From the NCBI GenBank assembly GCA_902702965.1, contig CACRXP010000303.1:341656-405655 (forward strand): a stretch of 64,000 nt of DNA. Direction: 5' to 3'. The number at the start of each line of letters is the position of its first letter. The first letter of the stretch is position 1. This document shows positions 59,755-64,000 of this stretch, piece after piece. Origin of the DNA: Spirometra erinaceieuropaei. Its lineage: Eukaryota > Platyhelminthes > Cestoda > Diphyllobothriidea > Diphyllobothriidae. Both the position numbers and the translations under genes were made by a program. The notes below the pieces were generated by a model that searched no databases, was not told the DNA's origin, and saw only the letters and a list, made by a program, of their open reading frames with translations.

Positions 59755-60015
59755 AATCACGCCAACATCCTACATGGATGATGAAATTGCGACGATTAAC
59801 GACTCGTACGTGCACTAACGAGCCATCATCGCATCAATAACGACCGTCAGAGGTGATCGCGAGAGCTGTCAATTATAGTAAGCATGTGGTCCCACGGCAG
59901 CTACGGGCTATAAATGCTGCAGTCCTTGTGCCTTCCCCATCTTTATCTGCGACTATTTCTGATAATGGGCTCGAGTGTTGACTCGAAACGTCAGGCAAAT
60001 GAACCTCTTGCTCCA
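59755..60015 (+). repeat. Penelope-like/terminal repeat, copy 3
   Basis: Matches 51600-51885 on the opposite strand. It ends with CTGATAATGGGCT, the hairpin CGAGTGTTGACTCG, and AAACGTCAG. The 74-codon frame of the other copy is kept here with two stops. Confidence 0.65.
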
Positions 60016-60429
60016 ATAATGGAGTTTTCTGCTTCCGAACCCGTCTGTTCGTCTCTATCGGCAATTTTTCTTTGTTTTTTCAACATGAGATCGCAGGCAA
60101 CACTTCGTCGAAGATTGGAGGGAACCAAATTCCAGGCTTCTAGTTTGAGATCCATTGTCATTATGAAAAAACTTGGGCACTCGAAAATTTTAACAATGTT
60201 ATGTCTCGTTATAGATTTTTTCTGTTCTTCGTACCCTTCTCGAAGGAAAAATGTAATCATTTACTATTATCCCCCATCAATCTTGTTGTCACTGAGACCA
60301 AAGACTGGCACAAACTACGTTTTTCTTTATTTTGAAAAATGTTCTTCAAAGTAGACAGCCATTCGATGTCGTCTTTCACTTCCTTTTCTCCCTTGAGTAG
60401 GAATCCATCTGGATAAAGGTAAAGAAGTG
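60016..60429. other. Intergenic, nothing recognised
   Basis: AT-rich; no feature supported. Confidence 0.35.
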
Positions 60430-60534
60430 TAATGCACAAAACCTAGAATTCCTAGCGATTTACAGACCACTACACCTTCCGAGTACAGCTGATGAATAGC
60501 TCCTTCATGTAGTCAAGGACGTAGCTAGCCACCA

Positions 60535-62770
60535 GGAGGTTCTTATTGATGGGGATTTCAACGCACCTGTAATAGAGTGAGAAAATATGGTAGTTAATGG
60601 TAGGCCAACTTCCTTCAGCAATAAGCTAATGGACCTCCCACTCGATCTCCCTCTGGCGCAAAATGTGAAGGTACCAACAAGATTTTAAGAGAACCAGAGA
60701 GCGAATTGCCTGGACCTAGTTTTCACTAGACTTCTCTAATATCGACGAGGTGTATTCCTATGCACCTCTAGGGAAAAGTGACCATGCTACGCTACGATGG
60801 GATTACTCGCTCTTTTCTCAACGCCAGAAGAAAACAGAAGGCCAACCTAATATATGGAAGGAAGATTTTAACACGATGAAGGAAGAATTGATGTCCGTGA
60901 ATTGGGACCGTTTGCACAGGGAGATCCGGAGGACGACTGGAGATCTTTTAAGACGATTTCACTTGATCCAATTTGGCGCTGTTGTCCATCTAAACTACAA
61001 TAAACAACTAATCGACCTCCTTGGTTAACTAGGGGCCTAAATAGGCAGTTACGAAAGAAAAGCAAAGATGGAAAATATTCAGGGAAACTGCGTCACCAGC
61101 GCATTTCGAAGAATTTCGTCGTCCACGAAATGCAGTCATAAAATGTATCCGTCAGGCAAGGAAGGAATATGAATCCAAAATTATCCGACATGCTGAACAG
61201 AAACCCAAGATTTTATTTCACTATCATAACAGTAGACTGAAAAACAAGGACCCGGTCGCCGTACTGAAGGATGATAATGGTGTAGAAATCATTGAGAACA
61301 GCGGGAAAGCCGAACACTTAGGACGGTATTTTGCCTCGGTTTTTACTAGGGAAACAGAGTTTCGTAGTCTCAGTACCAGCAGTGCTGTTGAGACCGCTGG
61401 TCCCGTGATTGACGTCATATTCTTCCCGACAGCTGTTGTGGAAAGGGAGCTGCAAAATCTCAAAGAAGCAAAGTCCTCGAGTCCGGACAATATACCGGCC
61501 AAATTCTTGAAAGAATTAGCGAACGAACTCTCCAAAACACTTGCACACATCTTCCGTTTTTCATTCGAATTAGGGAGGCTGCCATGGGAATGGAAGACAG
61601 CAAATATCTTTCCGATATACAAGGGCACTAATGCTAACAATTACCGGCCTGTTAGTCTCACCTGCATCTGCTGTAAAATAATGGAAGCCATAGTTCAGAA
61701 AGCAACAATGAAGTTCCTGAAGAAGAACCACTTACTCTCAGACTTTTAGCACTGCTTCAGACAGAACCGCTCGTGCCTTTTCAGTTTATTACTCTCAACG
61801 GAGCCGTGGACTCGCGCACTGGACGAGGATGGTAGGGTGGATGTCATCTACACGGACCTCAAGAGGGCGTTCGACAGCGTCCCACACAACCGCCTAATCT
61901 ACAAACTTTCTGAAATTAGGATAAGAGAAAGGCTGCTGACATGGATAACAGATTTTCTTACAGGGAGATCACAAACCGTATGCGTTAAATAAATAAATAA
62001 ATAAATTTTTTATTTAATGCCAGTTTACAGACATTGTCAAGGGAAGCGATTAAACATAAATCCGACCAGCAGTGAGGCCTCGAGGTCAACTCCTACCCCC
62101 GTTCTAAGTGGTGTACCCAAGGGCTCTGTCTAAGCGCCGTTGCTATTCCTGGTTTACAGTAACGACTGCGTCGACGACCTGGGATGCAGCGCCATCATGT
62201 TTGCTGACGATGTTAAGCTGTGGAGAGCCATCAGATCCGACGCAGATAGATAGGCGTTTCAAGACAGTCTCAACCGCCTGAACAGTCGATCAGCTCGTTT
62301 GCTCCTTGATTTTAATGTGGACAAATGATTGATCCTGAGACTCCGTACCAAAAAGACCAGTAAGGAGGACGATTCCTTTTAATACGTCCTGGGTGGGCAA
62401 CCTCCTTCAAATGTTCTGGAGCAGAAGGACCTCGGCGTCCTAATGGCCTCCTCGCTGAAACCATCGTCACAGTGCCGAAGGGCTTCCAAACGTACGATAA
62501 GAGTGTTCATTGCGCTGAGGCGAGGATTTGTGTTGATCGATAACGAGCTGTTCGGAAAAACCTATGGGGCATTCGTTCGGTCTCACTTCGAGTATGTAGT
62601 CCAGGCCTGGCAATCGTGGTTGAGGAAGGATTATCAACAACTTGTAAGTGTGCACCGGATGACTACGAAGACGGTCAAGAACCTTGATCATCTGTCTTAC
62701 GAAACCAGACTGACTGAACTATATCTGTTTCCTCTCAATTACAGGCAATTGCGCGGCTATTTCATTTAAA
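60535..62770 (+). pseudogene. LINE C: endonuclease and reverse transcriptase remains
   Basis: Readable in shifting frames: GDFNAPV, PTRF, CLDLVFT, SDHATL; then SSPDNIPAKFLKELANELS, NNYRPVSLTCICCKIME, IYTDLKRAFDSVPHNRLI (catalytic Asp), LLTWITDFLTGRSQTVCV, SGVPKGS, IMFADDVKLW (catalytic) and DLGVLMASSLKPSSQCRRAS. At least six stops and several shifts, so it is non-functional. Confidence 0.8.
61987..62078 (-). mobile_element. LINE family D, ~90-bp 3' end
   Basis: (AAAT)n then ATTTAATGCCAGTTTACAGA.. to CGACCAGCAGTGA matches 54420-54508 on the same (minus) orientation. It is a very short 5'-truncated insertion within the LINE C RT. Confidence 0.85.
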
Positions 62771-63199
62771 CCTACCAGATTATCAGAGGTCGTGAGCGTG
62801 TCCTAGACTTTGACGAATTCTTCGAATTGGCCGGGACTGACCGTCTGTGTGGTCATCCCTTTTAACTGCAGAGGAAGCTGGCCCATACGGACGTCCGACG
62901 GAACGCCTTCTCGCAGAGGGTCATTAGAGCATGGAACGGACTCCTTGATGCGGTGGTTCTTTCCGAAACTGTTGGGTCCTTTAAGTGCAGACTAGGCACT
63001 CATTTCCTGAGAAACTACTGTTCGTCTAATCACGATTGTGTTAATGACGGCAGTTTGCGCCTGGCTCACACTTGTCGCTAACTTTTGAATTTCCCTATTC
63101 GCTGATGTAATTATTGATTCTATTTCTGTTTATCGATATGAATAGGGGGCTCAAGGGCGAAAGCCTCATTCCCTTAATTAATTGACTTAAACTGTCTGA

Positions 63200-64000
63200 C
63201 TCTCGTGGCTTCACCTCTAAAGCCGCTGAAGCTAAAATACTTTCATGCAGAAGCAAAAATCCATTCATTCTAGGCGAATTATTCTCGTCGGTAGAAGCAG
63301 ACTTTGTTTCCTCTTATTTGGAACGCTCAACTCAATGTCTTAGAGGAAATAAGCTTTTTACTAGTCCGGATAAAACTCCAACGAAACGCAGAGTTCCCTC
63401 TTCGTTAGCAAACAAAAAGCCATCCATGAATTTCGCTTATTTGCAATCGGTTTCTGAGGTAGGTCTTTCATCTCGTGTCAGCCAACGTTGTCCCGTATCT
63501 ACGCGGCCTTCGTTCCACCTACCTTGTCACCTGAGCACATTGTTGTTGATTCAGTTAAAACCTGTCAATTTGGTACATCACATAGAAGCGTTAATTGCTC
63601 TAACGAAGCTCTCGATTTAACCAAGCCTTTTGTTGTTAGCAGTCAAGGTGGACTAACCTTAGAGTCACAGTCGAACCCCACGGCACAGAATAATGACTTA
63701 GTTCATAAAACTGGGTCGAGTTCATCTCTCCCCCGTGAGGCCACTGAAGTATGAAATAGTGGTACAATAAAACAAGTTAGATAATAGTCCTGCGAGATCT
63801 TTAATTGTACTTAATTCGAATTCTCGACTTGAGAAGGCATAGCGGGTGGAAGTCTACCAACAAACCAACGCATAAAACGTATGTAAACAATGTGACTGAT
63901 AGTTCTACCAACCCCACAGCTTGCCAGCCACCCAAAATAATAAAGCCTTCTTCTAGCGTCAACAGTTTATCAAAACCATTTGTTCTGTTTTCTAATATAA
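63200..64000 (+). pseudogene. 5' part of another LINE (ORF1 region into endonuclease start), runs off window
   Basis: Frame 1: GFTSKAAEAKILSCRSKNPF, LGELFSSVEADFVSSYL and TPTKRRVPSS. After a shift near 63480: LSRIYAAFVPPTLSPEHIVV and SNPTAQNNDLV. Near 63930-64000 the sequence reads PPKIIKPSSSVNSLSKPFVL FSNI, the usual lead into a LINE endonuclease (VLFSNIRSL). The ORF1-like part has no domain I can name. Family A or D is possible. Confidence 0.5.

Larger units (their letters stand above)
60430..63190 (+). mobile_element. LINE family C (CR1 type), degenerate, interrupted by LINE D tail
   Basis: Endonuclease (IDGDFNAP, ANCLDLVFTR, GKSDHATLRWDY), linker (about 61030-61330), RT (61405-62770) and the 3' end (62865-63190, the same as 18321-18653). 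Many stops. A family D 3' fragment is inserted at 61987-62078. Confidence 0.82.

Overview
The window is eukaryotic nuclear DNA. Two host genes, both on the + strand, lie in a sea of non-LTR retrotransposon copies, foldback elements and other repeats. The best guess is a flatworm, most likely a diphyllobothriidean tapeworm. The grounds are the 26-42 bp introns in one gene beside 2-9 kb introns in the other, several CR1-type LINE families, and an endonuclease/reverse-transcriptase LINE ending in C2H2 fingers of a kind I recall from Diphyllobothrium/Schistocephalus assemblies. That placement is inference.

Region by region: 1-15245 holds the 3' half of an ENTPD4/7-like apyrase gene (five exons, phases all consistent). 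Its introns carry four copies of a foldback (long-TIR) element family, two further large inverted repeats and a Penelope-like 3' motif. 16905-18310 is a degenerate ~157-bp tandem array that abuts a LINE 3' end. 18.3-31.6 kb is a graveyard of LINE 3' ends (families A, B, C here), a dispersed repeat (F) and a tRNA-like sequence. 31808-32932 is a divergent CDK1/2-like kinase gene in seven recognised exons. 33-40.6 kb is AT-rich with a 266-bp assembly gap, an inverted pair of tRNA-derived repeats and a near-perfect 39-bp hairpin.

40.6-64 kb is almost wholly retrotransposons, heavily nested. A family-B copy lies inside family A (41.3-45.6 kb). Family D lies inside a family-C copy (45.6-50.8 kb), inside family E (52.4-58.4 kb) and inside a second family-C copy (60.4-63.2 kb). 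The window ends in the 5' part of another LINE.

The two host genes have no evident functional link: the apyrase would hydrolyse luminal nucleotides in the secretory pathway and the kinase would act in the cell cycle or a derived role. No coherent new multi-gene system is visible. The most unusual points are the kinase's altered cyclin-binding helix, activation-loop residue and missing C-terminal end; the stop codon shared by two family-D copies; the zinc fingers on family E; and the foldback family in the apyrase introns. LINE family letters (A-F) are labels for this window only, and repeat boundaries are read by eye, good to about 10-50 bp.
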